Origin: Xestospongia muta
Taxonomy: Eukaryota; Porifera; Demospongiae; Haplosclerida; Petrosiidae
Direction: 5' to 3'
DNA length: 64,000 nt
Assembly: GCA_963693285.1 (NCBI GenBank)
Contig: OY848928.1
Location: 992,501 to 1,056,500, forward strand
A program made the translations under genes and the position numbers. This document shows positions 34,267 through 45,219 of the stretch, one piece after another. Numbering within the stretch: position 1 is the first letter of the stretch; the number at the start of each line of letters is the position of its first letter. The notes beneath the pieces are model-generated. The model was given only the letters and a program-made list of their open reading frames with translations. It was not told the DNA's origin and ran no database searches.

Positions 34267-34292
34267 CCACCTCCTACTTTACCTTTATAAAG
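34267..34292 (+). promoter_or_regulatory. Promoter-like region of gene 4: CCACCTC element and TATA-like box
   Basis: CCACCTCCT at 34267-34275 and TTTATAAAG at 34284-34292, 36-44 bases before the ATG. The same pair with almost the same spacing precedes gene 6 (53792-53817). Confidence 0.55.
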
Positions 34293-34327
34293 TTTCTCAA
34301 ATCTTTGAATGATCAAAAATTGTGACA

Positions 34328-37300
34328 ATGGAATATTTATATTTTCTTATAGTCTCTCTACTATTTGTATCGACTAAAGGTTCTTCTAGTGGTTTTAATG
34401 GTAAGTATTAAACTATATTAATCATAATATTACTTAGGTTGTTGTCATAGAAAATTGTACAGTCACAGTACTAAACACAACGGAGGAAGAAATATCAGTT
34501 AGTGAGGATATATTAGTCTATGTTGGCAATAATGTGACTCTTCAATGTTCTTGTGAAAATAATACAATACTATGGACAGATTTGAATGGATTTGTTGAAA
34601 ATACTAATAAGAGTATCCTGACTTTGGTATCAGTATTAAAGAATGTTCGTGGTATGTACTCTTGTGAAGAAAATAATACCAGTAATGGCATTGATATTAC
34701 AATTTACTGTAAGTACTAACAAATATTATCTTGTAAATTGTACTTCCAACCTGTAGCTGTTGATATCACTGGTAACTATACTGACTTACAAGTTGGTAGT
34801 ACTACAGATGTTACATGTCAAACAGATCCTATCATTCCTGATGTCACAATAACTTGGTATAATGTATCCAGTAATACAATTATTAACTCAACCAAGTTAA
34901 CATTGAGTCCTGTAACACTCTTTGATCACAATATACTGTACACATGTGTACTACAGTCTGACATGTATCCATCACTGGAGAATAAAACTATCACTATGAC
35001 TGTTCAAAGTGAGTATAACTACTAATATGTATTGAGTTAGTTGAAAACTGATTAATTTAAGCTTTCTTTTGTTACAGGATCTTACGTGAGTGCTGTTTCA
35101 ATGTCATCAGAGCAAACAGCATGTGTTAATTCAACAGCAGTGATTATATGTAACATTTCTCTTAATATAGCCATTGGTCCTGATCTATCAGTACTTAACT
35201 ACACCTGGTATCATAATAATATTGATACAACTAAAAAAAGTAGAAATATACAACAAAAAGACCAAGACAATAAAGTGATGACAATACTAAACATTTCATC
35301 AGTTCAACTATCTGACACTGGAACATATAAATGTAGTGCTAATATCATTGGTAGCAATGTGACAGGAAATGATTCCATACTATTTGATGTAAAAGGTATT
35401 TTAAATTCATTATCACATATTATGTGGTTTGTTGTTAGGGATACCTATTGTTGAAGTTTCTACCGAATACAACATCAGTACTGGCAGTAGTCGAAACTGT
35501 CCTACTGACACTGTGTGCTTATATCCTGGAAATAATATCACTATTAATTGTACATCTTCTGAAATGTTATATAATATTAGTTGTCCAGGTGGAATACATC
35601 AAGATCATTCACTAATGATTACTTCATTTAGTAATAATAAAGAAGGAAATTATACTTGTTCTAGCTCTAATATATGTGGAAAGATTATTTCTACCATTTC
35701 ACTTTTAATGATTAGTGAGTACTAGTTAACACTATATATATTGTCAACTATATTCTATCTACAGTTCCTAATATCACGATTGTTGGTGACTATAGTGATC
35801 TTATTGTTGGTAGTAAAGATATCATTACCTGTACTACAATACCCTCTATATCTAACAGTGATATAATATGGTTGTTACCTAATAATCGTGGTACTATTAT
35901 GTCAGAACAACTAATATTAAACCCAGTGATACCATCTTATAACAGTTTAGTATATACGTGTCATGTATTATCAGATTTGTTGTCTACCAACTTAACAAAA
36001 AATATAACACTCACTCTAAGAGGTATGTAATACTATTAAACTTTGTAGTATTGTTGTTCCTTCAATTTTCAGACACTAGAGTATTATCAGTTTCTATGGA
36101 ACCAGTCCTGTCCCATACCATTGGTGATATGGTGATAATTCAATGTAACATCACTCTTGATAATGAAATTGGTCCTAATATATCTTCTCTACAAATCAAA
36201 TGGCTTCATAACAATATCTCTATAACTGATGAACACATCTCTATTTCACCAACATCAACTGTCTCATCATTATTCATTACTACACTAACTATATCACATG
36301 TACAGACAAGAGATGCTGGAATATATACCTGTAGTGCTAACATTGTTGGACATAATACTACTATTGGAACTACTGATCTGTGTTTAAAAGGTAAATTAAA
36401 TGTCTATAATTAAATTCATTTTAATTTATTTGTTCTATTTTAGTTTCAGAGAGTATTATCATTGACAAGAATGACGATAGTTTTAAAAACATTCTACTGG
36501 GTTCTAGACCTGAAATACAGTGTGTGAACAGTACATTGACAGATCTAAGTATAAAATGGAATAACTTCAGTGATAGTACTGCTGTGGTTGTTAACAATAT
36601 ATTAGTTCTACCCACAGTAATACCATCTCTTAATAGTACACAATATACATGTACTATATCAGTAAATAGAAATCCATCAAATTGTGAAGTACAAAACAGA
36701 ACTATTACTGTCACAGTTAAAGGTTAGTAGTGAAACTTTGTGATCTGTATTTATTTAACATTTTAATTTGCTTTTAGACACTGGAGTATCATCACTTTTT
36801 ACGGAACCTGCCCTGTCCCATACCATTGGTGATATGGTGATAATTCAATGTAACATCACTCTTAATAATGAAATTGGTCCAAATATATCATCTCTACAAA
36901 TTAATTGGCTTCATAATAATACCTCTATAACTGATGAAGACATCTCTATTTCATCAACATCAACTGTCTCATCATTATTCATTACTACACTAACTATATC
37001 ACATGTACAGACAAATGAAGCTGGAATATATACCTGTAGTGCTAACATTATTGGACATAATACTACTATTGGAACTACTGATCTGTGTTTAAAAGGTAAA
37101 TTAAATGTCTATAATTAAATTCATTTTAATTTATTTGTTCTATTTTAGTTTCAGGGAGGAACATCATTGACAAGAATGGCGATAGTTTTAAAAACATTCT
37201 ACTGGGTTCTAGACCTGAAATACAGTGTGTGAACAGTACATTGACAGATCTAAGTATAAAATGGAGTAACTCAAGTGATAGTACTGCTGTGGTTGTTAAC

Positions 37301-40300
37301 AATATATTAGTTCTACCCACAGTAATACCATCTCTTAATGGTACACAATACACATGTACTATATCAGTAAATAGAAATCCATCAAGTTGTGAAGTACAGA
37401 ACAAAACTATTACTGTCACTGTTAGAGGTTAGTGATGTATTCACATATTATGAAATGTTATTTGAATTATTTTAGATACTTATTTCCAATCCATTTACAT
37501 TAAGAAGTATTTAGTATGCAATGTTTTATTAAATACTATTATTGATCCTCGTGGTATCCATCTGATCAACATTGAGTGGCAAAGGAATGATCAGAAGATT
37601 CACAATAGTTCTCATTATACTCTTCATAACCTTAATATCCATGGATTATATATCTATCAACAGTTACAAATACATTCACTTAAAACTTCGTTAGCTGGTA
37701 TCTACTCCTGTGTAGCTTGGATTGGTAATGATAAGACAAGAAGTGTGACAAATAGTACCACAAAGACTGTACCAAGTGAGTTGTCATATTTTTAAGTTCA
37801 CTTTCTTATCACTTACATTGTAGTATCAGTAAATGTCATCAATGTTGTAAGTCATTATAACAATGAGAATGGTGTCACTTTGATATGTGATATTGAACTA
37901 AATGATAATGTTGATATCAATACTACTGCACTATTTGAGTGGAAGAAAGGAGATATTAGTGTGAAAAACTATACAACACACATTATTCCAACTAACTTAT
38001 CATCTTCAGCAATATTTGAAATACAGAGCTTAAAATTATTGGTTGCAACAACTTATACTTGTCATGTTAATGTCTCTGGTAATTCTCCTTATGTTCTATC
38101 AATTATAACTAGTGAGAGTATTGATGTAAGAGTTAAAAGTAAGTTATTATAATTTATTTAATGTTTATTTATATACCACTACAGTACCTGATATTATTAT
38201 TATGATGTCTTCATTGGAGCCCTATTACAATACTGGTACTAACATTAACCTAACCTGTAAAGTTACATTAAATGATACCTACAATATTGTGGATGAGACA
38301 GTCACTGCACACTTTAAATGGAGAAATAAACAAGAACTATTAAAGAACTACACAGCCAAACTATCTCCTAATAACTTATCACAGTCCTCATTACTTCAAC
38401 TATATAATCTGAATGTGTCAAATACAGGAGTGTACACTTGTCTAGTTACTGTCTTTAAGGAATCACCTTTTGTTATTGAAAGAAATGCTACAATTAATGT
38501 CAACCTAACTGTGATTGGTAAATATTTAATTATTTGATTTTCGTTATTAGAGTAATTGATACTGTAGATATCGAAGTTGTCATTAATACAAGTCATCCTA
38601 TACTACTGGATTATCCAGGATATAATGAAGTAACTATAAACTGTTGTTCTTATTATAAATCATCAGAATTACTGAAACTAATAAGAAATGGGTGGTCATT
38701 TATACACAATGGAAGTACTTCACATAATGTTACTAAACACAGTAATACATTGGGTAATTGTAGTCAATTACTAATGACATTGAATATATCTGGAAATTAC
38801 ACATTTATTTGTTTCAGCAACTTTTTACTGAATGAGTCAGTGATCACAGAATACTACTCCAATAATATCACAGTGATTGTTAAAGGTGAGATTTGCAAGA
38901 GACAATATTACTATTATTGAATTACTACAGGTTCTAGACTCCCAAATATTCCAATCATATTGAAAACAACAGACATTACAAGTACTTCAGTTAATATCTC
39001 TTGGATAATAACAGCTGTTACATATACACCTGAAAACTACATTGTTCACTACAATGCATCTTTCAATAAACTCAGTAACATTAGTGACATTGTTAGAGGA
39101 ACTACTGATATCAATGAATTTATTGAACTAAAAAACAAGACATATTCTATTGTCCTCACTGATCTATATCCAGGTGTAAAATATAATTATTACATCTCTA
39201 CTATCAACACTGTAGGAAGAGTTAACTCTAATTACAGTAGTTTCTATACTGAGGAGATTGGTATGTTTTTAATAAAAATATTAATATTTTTAAAAATATT
39301 GTTCTTATAGCACCATCTGGTGAGCCACAGAATTTAACTTCCATTGAAATAACATCAAATAACATATTGTTTTCATGGCTACCACCTTTGATACACATGA
39401 GAAATGGCAACATAACACATTATTCTTTAAGATGTAGTTATTACAACTTAACACATTTGATAACTGTGGAACATCTTCAGATTCAAGACACTTCATATTT
39501 ATTGAGCAATCTTCTACCATACACTAACTATTTCTGTAATCTTAGTGCATCTACCAGTGTTGGTGAAGGACCATCTACTAATATTGTAGTGAGAACAGAT
39601 GAAGACAGTAAGATAGTATATTTTGAAATAGTTGCTATCAGTTTGCTTTTTCTAGGACCTGGAAGTTCTCCTACAAATCTGAACATAATCATCATTAATT
39701 CATTTGCTCTATATTTATTCTGGTCACCACCATTAATACCCAATGGTATCATCACTAAATACACCATTAATTGTATAGGAGAGAATAACAAGAACCACAC
39801 TCTAGTAACCAGTACTACAATGACACTAGTATCAGATCTAAGTCCATATACTAACTACACATGTTCTGTATTTGGACACACAAAAGTTGGTATGGGACCA
39901 CCAATAACAGGAATGGGACTTACTGATGAAGACAGTGAGTGTGTTTGATCATGATAAGTCATTTACTGAATTTCATATTTCAGTTCCAGAACAAGTACAC
40001 AATATCACAGTCACTATATTAAACAGTAGTACAGTTCATGTACATTGGAGTAGTCCTTTTGTTCCTAATGGTGTCATTATTTACTACCAGTTAGAGATAT
40101 ATATTCTAGAAAATCTGGCAAGCATTTTAATTTATAACACATCATCAACTGACAGTGACTATGTACCAAATATAACATTAGGTATGTGAGATGTAATGAT
40201 TTATAAGTTAATGTTCTGATTTGATAGCTCCATTAATACCATATACTATATCTGTGGCTGGAGCTACTATAAAAGGAAGAGGAGAAGCTATTTTAACTGA

Positions 40301-43300
40301 TGTGTTCTTTACACAAGAAGGAAGTAAGTTAATAGTACATTGTACAATTAATTAGCTTTCAATTTGTATTATTTAGTTCCTCAATATGGTCCTCAGAATA
40401 TAACAGGGAGATGGTTGAACAGAACATCAATTGAAGTTAGTTGGTTTGCTTTGAGTCTTGTAGAGGCAAGAGGCTTTATTACAAACTACACTGTGACTGT
40501 ACAACCTGCTCAGTTAACTAGTAGTAATAGGACGAGTGAGGAGACTAGTAAACTATTGCGAGTTACAACTTCATCATCTAATAAAACTAGTATTGTTATA
40601 GCAAGTAGTTTAGATCCTAGACTAGACTATATAATATCAGTGTCTGCTAGTACTAAAGTTGGAGAGAGTACTAATAACATCAATATCACATTATCAGCTC
40701 TTGGTAAAACAATAAAGCACTTGTGTGTCACATCCAGTGATTTTCATTCCTTTGTTTTTTCAGACTCAGTCACAACAAATTCTTCAAATCTTCCAGTAAC
40801 AATATCTGTTAGCTTACTTGTTGTAACAGTAATACTTCTTGTGATGATAATATTTATCATAATGATAATGTTAGCTTAATTATTATTATTTTAAAGTTTT
40901 ATATTTTTGCCTTTTGCAGTTTGAAATGTCGATATCATCAAGAAAAAGTGTTTGACAAGGAAGAAAACAAGAAATGTGAATCTGAAAAAATTGAATTAAA
41001 AGAGAGTAAGTTATATTTTGTCATTGTATTTATATATTGATGTATTTTCAAATGATCTTTTTATCTGGTACATTGGTATGCACTATAATTGACACGTCTT
41101 TTTATATTTATACATAATTTATTAAGGTAAACATGATTATACTACTCTTAATATCAAAGAAGGTTAGTAATGTCATTGAAAATGTTGTATATTATTGAAC
41201 ACTACAGTGAAAACACATAAATATGATGATTTTAACTTCAACAAAAGCTAGTTATATAATCTATCATATATAATAAATTGTGTCTGTATATTGGTTATAT
41301 ATAATATATTGTTAAGTATATTAGTAGCATAAAATATATACTTTCTATGCAACTGTTTACCAGATATCATGTGTTATTATTGATATCTGTTTCTTCATAA
41401 TGTTATTAGAAGGTAAACATGACTACGCTGCTCTTGATATTAAACAAGGTTTATTGAATTCATGTACTAATAAGATTTATATCTTTAAATATTACAGTGG
41501 AAATACATGAGTATGACACTTTTCAGTTAAGGAAAGGTTAGTTATGTAATTTTGTCTCTATTACATATCATGTTGAATTAATAGAAGAACAATACGAGTA
41601 TGATAATATTGAATTAAATCAAGGTTGGTTATCAATAAACCAATCTTATTTATACTAGTATTTGTACATTATTAAGTTAATAGTTAATAAACTATTGTTT
41701 AATATTGTAGGCATGCCATATGAGAAGGTTGAAGTTCTTGTTGAGTCTGAAGGCAAACATCATCCCTCACTTGAAGGTACAATGATTTATCAATTGGTAT
41801 ATACTATTATAGTGAAACATAGAACCTACATATGAAACAATGGTCTATGATCATGACATTGGTCATAATATTATTGTGAATGACTTCTGTTCATTTGTTA
41901 AAACTTCTCAACAGTTTCTTGAAAGTGAATTCAAGGTACATAATGAGTGAGTCTTAAATTTAAATTGTCTTTTTTATATTAAGTATATTGAAAAGCTGTC
42001 ACCACTAGCATCATCTAAGATTGCTATGATACATCAGACGAAGAATCGGTTTCAAAACATTACTCCTTGTAAGTATATAATCATATGATTATTTAATGTT
42101 GTTTCTCTCTTATCAGTTGATGACAACATTGTTCCATTAAGTCCAATAGAAGGAGAGGAAGGATCAGATTATATCAATGCATCTTATGTTAATGTAAGTA
42201 TATCATTAGTATTAGTGATATATTGATATCTATATTACACATACAGGGCTATAAGAGGAAGAATGCTTACATTGTAACACAAGGTCAGTTATAATCTGAG
42301 TTAATAGAAAACTCACATTATTTTTCTAACAATAGGACCTCTACCAAATACAGTTGTTGACTTTTGGAGGATGATATGGGAATACAAACTACCTACTATT
42401 GTTATGTTAATTAAAACAGGAAAAGTAAGTCAGTATTTTTTTTTGTTTAGATACTCTTTCCTAATTTATTTTAGCGAAGATGTACTTGTTACTGGCCAAA
42501 ACAAGAAGGCAATGAACAGGACTTTGGTCATGGTATCAAAGTCACCCTACTATCAGTAAATGTGTATGAAGGATATACACAAAGAAAACTATCAATTAGA
42601 AATGTAAATGTCCACAACTTATCTTTAATGCTATTAACGTTAATTATTTAACACTATTAACATTGATCATTATATGTTTATAGGCTAACAAAGGAGGAAT
42701 GTCATGTTTTGATGTAGCTCATTATCACTTTACTGAGTGGCCTGATCATGGAGTACCTACTGATAAGATGTGTATGATTAAATTTATTGGTCATATTCGC
42801 AAGGCACATCCTCCTGAGAGTGCTCCCCTTGTGGTTCATTGTAGTGCTGGAGTGGGAAGAACTGGTACCTTCATTGTGTTAGATACTATGTTACAAAGAC
42901 TGGAACAAGAAGAGAGTCTTAACATTTATGATTTCCTCCTAGAGATCAGACATCAAAGAGTCAAACTAGTTCAAACTGAAGTAAACATTTATATATGTGT
43001 ATGATATAATGATTAGTCTCCTCCTCATATATAGGCCCAGTATCTGTACATTCACGAGTGTCTATCAGAGTACATCCAGTGTGGTAATACTTCCTTTCCC
43101 ATCACTGGAACACATGATATTATCAGAGAACTCAGTCAAAGAAAAGAAGTAAAAAGTGGTTTTGAAAGGCAATTTGAGGTTAGGTCATAAAATTAATTTC
43201 TAAATTATTCTTAATTTATAGCTCTTAAAAAAATTATCAAGCAGCACAACAACTCATTTTAATGTTCTGGAAAATTATGTTAATGCCAGCAAAGTTTATG

Positions 43301-44174
43301 TAGGAGATATTAATAAACATACAATACACTATATTTCTCTTAGGGTTACAAGCAAAACATAGTGTTCATAATAGCACAAGCACCAGTAAAGGAGACCATA
43401 CCTGACTTCTGGAGAATGATTTGGGACCAAGAGAGTAAAAGTATTGTATTATTGTGTACTGATCATGTAAGTCAGTTTACTTATACATCAACTTATACTT
43501 GACTTAATGTGTTAATAATATAGGAAGAGAACTCTCATTTTTGTCCAGATCTGACAAATGAAGTGGTGACACATGGAAGCTTATCTGTTAAAGTGGTATG
43601 TGAAGACCTAGAAATAGATTACACAGTAAAATATCTTGAGTTAAATGAGGTACAAATTATTAATGCCTGCAGTATATTGTATTAAAATATTCAGAACAAT
43701 TCTGATCAGACAATGTCAGTGAATATCTTCTGGTATAATAGCTGGTATGAACATATAAAGCCACTAACTGGATCTTCACTTCTTAATATGTTTGATGCTA
43801 TCGTTAAAAACCAAAGTAAAACTGGTAACAAACCAATTACTGTTGTATGCAAGTAAGTCATGTACTATATATGTGTGTGTGTGTGAGTGTTGTATTTGTT
43901 AAAGTGATGGTGTTGGTAGAAGTGGTACATTTGTGAGTATCTACTCTGAACTTGAGAGAGTAAAGACAGAGGGAGTAGCAGATATATTTCAGTTCATAAA
44001 GAAAGCTAGAAGTCAGAGAGCAGGACTGGTCCAAGAAGTGGTATGTTATAATGTAGTTGATATAGTAATTGATAATTTTATTATTGTTAGGATCAGTACA
44101 TATTTTGTCATGAAGTTCTTTCAGAATATGCAGAAGAAATGTCAAAATATGAGAACTTTAAGTATGATACATGA
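34328..44174 (+). CDS. Gene 4: receptor-type tyrosine phosphatase with tyrosine-motif microexons
   Basis: Complete gene of about 2,500 aa. ATG 34328 starts a signal peptide ([20 protein letters not shown]) in exon 34328-34400. It has 13 Ig exons, 5 FN3 domains, a TM, a long juxtamembrane region built from several 36-66-bp exons, catalytic D1 and a shortened D2, stop TGA at 44172-44174. Phases agree at every junction. The signal and first Ig exons are near-identical to gene 6, the later Ig exons resemble gene 1, and the TM and juxtamembrane exons have no close counterpart in the window. Two oddities: the TM exon needs a GTTAGC donor, with an in-frame stop just inside the intron, and D2 lacks about 35 N-terminal residues. 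Likely a receptor phosphatase with extra docking sites for SH2 proteins (inferred). Confidence 0.92.
34451..38885 (+). other. Gene 4 Ig-domain exons (13)
   Basis: Exons 34451-34708, 34757-35008, 35078-35395, 35439-35714, 35765-36022, 36073-36390, 36444-36722, 36778-37095, 37149-37427, 37476-37775, 37824-38138, 38185-38517, 38568-38885. The first acceptor is taken as GTCATAG (34444-34450), because it gives ENCTVTV in frame and is the one preserved in gene 6. All phase 1-1. Confidence 0.88.
36073..37427 (+). repeat. Two-copy 705-bp two-Ig-exon tandem repeat (gene 4)
   Basis: Exon pair 36073-36390 plus 36444-36722 is repeated as 36778-37095 plus 37149-37427. Exon lengths are the same (318 and 279 bp), the intron is almost unchanged, and the proteins are near-identical (both with [11 protein letters not shown] and LRS-type short exons). 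Confidence 0.92.
38931..40703 (+). other. Gene 4 FN3-domain exons (5 domains)
   Basis: Exons 38931-39260, 39311-39607, 39656-39934, split domain 39984-40181 plus 40228-40323, and 40377-40703. Standard lengths for the array. Confidence 0.9.
40764..41005 (+). other. Gene 4 transmembrane exon and first juxtamembrane exon
   Basis: Exon 40764-40869 encodes stalk DSVTTNSSN and a long hydrophobic span ([19 protein letters not shown] and on). The donor must be GTTAGC at 40870 to give the phase-2 end found in all paralogues; the next exon, 40920-41005, then reads LKCRYHQEK in frame. If the intron is retained, a TAA at 40877-40879 ends the protein just after the membrane span. Confidence 0.75.
41127..41776 (+). 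other. Gene 4 juxtamembrane microexons with tyrosine motifs
   Basis: Small phase 1-1 exons: 41127-41162 (KHDYTTLNI), 41410-41448 (KHDYAALDI), 41498-41536 (HEYDTFQL), 41585-41623 (YEYDNIEL), 41711-41776 (PYEKVEVL). A further one at 41208-41246 (HKYDDFNF) has GC instead of GT at its donor and would read into TAG if not spliced, so it is probably decayed or rarely used. The following exon 41823 adds TYETM. Four of the exons (including the GC one) are exactly 39 bp, and similar wording shows they arose by duplication. Because each keeps the frame, they could be skipped or combined freely. Confidence 0.7.
41823..43178 (+). other. Gene 4 PTP domain D1 (catalytic)
   Basis: Exons 41823-41935, 41984-42068, 42117-42193, 42247-42283, 42336-42424, 42475-42603, 42684-42980, 43035-43178. 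Motifs [61 protein letters not shown]. The exon 42336-42424 is 9 bp shorter than its paralogues at its 3' end. Confidence 0.95.
43222..44174 (+). other. Gene 4 PTP domain D2, shortened and degenerate
   Basis: Exons 43222-43299, 43344-43466, 43524-43649, 43695-43852, 43905-44040, 44091-44174. The first exon (78 bp, phase 0-0) replaces two exons of 94-97 and 74 bp in the paralogues. The segment with KNRY and DHTRVQL is missing, and LLKKLS runs almost directly into NYVNAS. Frame is kept. WYEH and VVCNDGVGRSG as in the other D2 domains. With the N-terminal part of the fold missing, D2 may not fold normally. Confidence 0.85.
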
Positions 44175-44382
44175 CAGTGTAGCTGTAGTTTTGATTACTG
44201 TATAGTGACAATCATTAACTCAATATAATGTAATGAGCTAAGTATCATGTATTAGTGTAGTAGATTTGTATACAATATTGTGCTGTAATAATAATTATGT
44301 GATATACTTAATTGCTGTTTTTTTGTTTATCTTGCCTTGTAAATATGTTGTTACAACTGGTATATTGGGTATAGTCCCAATT

Positions 44383-45049
44383 ACATATACATGTTGTCCA
44401 TTACTTTGTTTATTTCTATTTAATACTGTTAATATTTTTAATGTCATCATTAGCTATTTATACAGTGTAATGAGAAATTTAGTTGTCTTTTTAATGTATG
44501 ACAACATTAATCAATTTTGTTCATTAGCTTACTGTAGATGTTATTAATTCCTTCTACAGTTGAGATGTTTGTAAACAGAGAAATAATAGACAAAATAAAT
44601 GAGTATAGTTAAACATCAACACAACAAGACTGTTTTAAAACAAAAGTTTACTACTAAACAAGCATGTCAATACAAATTAGTCATGTAGCTAGCTAATACA
44701 TTATAGTTGCCATATTTGGCAAATTCTGGTAACATATACACATTGTCCATTATTTTGTTTATTTCTATATAGTGTTGTTGATATTTTTAATGTCATCAAT
44801 AGCTATTTATACAATGTAATAAGAAATCTAATTGCCTTTTTATGTAAGACAACATTAGTCCATTTTATTTGTTAGTTTAAACTACTGTAAACACTATTAA
44901 TCCTGAGATGTTTGGAGCATTAGACAAAATTAATGTATTGATGACATGAATAAAATATCATGTAGCCATATAAATTAAGATTAAAGAAAAGTTTACTACT
45001 GACTAAGTAGGTCAATATAAATTAGTTATATCTAGCTACTACATTATAG
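44383..45049. repeat. Diverged two-copy direct repeat, ~350-bp unit
   Basis: Unit 1 (about 44383-44706) and unit 2 (about 44732-45049) share, in the same order, ACATATACA with TTGTCCAT, TTTTTAATGTCATCA, AGCTATTTATACA, GACAACATTA, GAGATGTTTG, AGACAAAAT, AAAGTTTACTACT and ACATTATAG. They differ by many substitutions and small indels. Not matched to a known element. Confidence 0.75.
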
Positions 45050-45073
45050 TGAATGATGACAATTACATTTAGT

Positions 45074-45082
45074 CCACCTCCT
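45074..45082 (+). promoter_or_regulatory. CCACCTC element upstream of gene 5
   Basis: CCACCTCCT lies 25-33 bases before the first ATG, closer than in the other genes. No TATA-like box is seen between it and the ATG. Confidence 0.35.
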
Positions 45083-45219
45083 TTGGTTTGGTAGTTTATT
45101 TCAAGGATGATGAAGGCTCTCCTAATTACAGTGTGCTTATTTTTTGCTATTTTCCAAATTTTTGAACAAGTAAGTGTTAATGTTGATTTATAAGTAGATA
45201 AATGTTTCTTTCATTTTAG

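Larger units (their letters stand above)
33593..34327. other. Intergenic region, gene 3 to gene 4
   Basis: About 735 bp containing the possible second last exon of gene 3 and the promoter-like region of gene 4. The whole segment is homologous to the gene 5-gene 6 intergenic region (53111-53851, offset about 19.52 kb). Confidence 0.75.
44175..45106. other. Intergenic region, gene 4 to gene 5
   Basis: About 0.9 kb. Most of it is a diverged two-copy direct repeat (separate entry). The open frame at 44266-44547 is a low-complexity reading of this AT-rich DNA and is not supported as a gene. Confidence 0.6.

Noticed and set aside
44266..44547. Open frame of 93 codons downstream of gene 4
   Set aside because: Lies within AT-rich repeated spacer DNA, has no domain, and the second repeat unit does not keep the frame.
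45107..45169. Gene 5 as an intact gene with an unusual first exon
   Set aside because: Its exon 1 ends in phase 0 whereas the first Ig exon requires phase 1, and many further lesions follow downstream.
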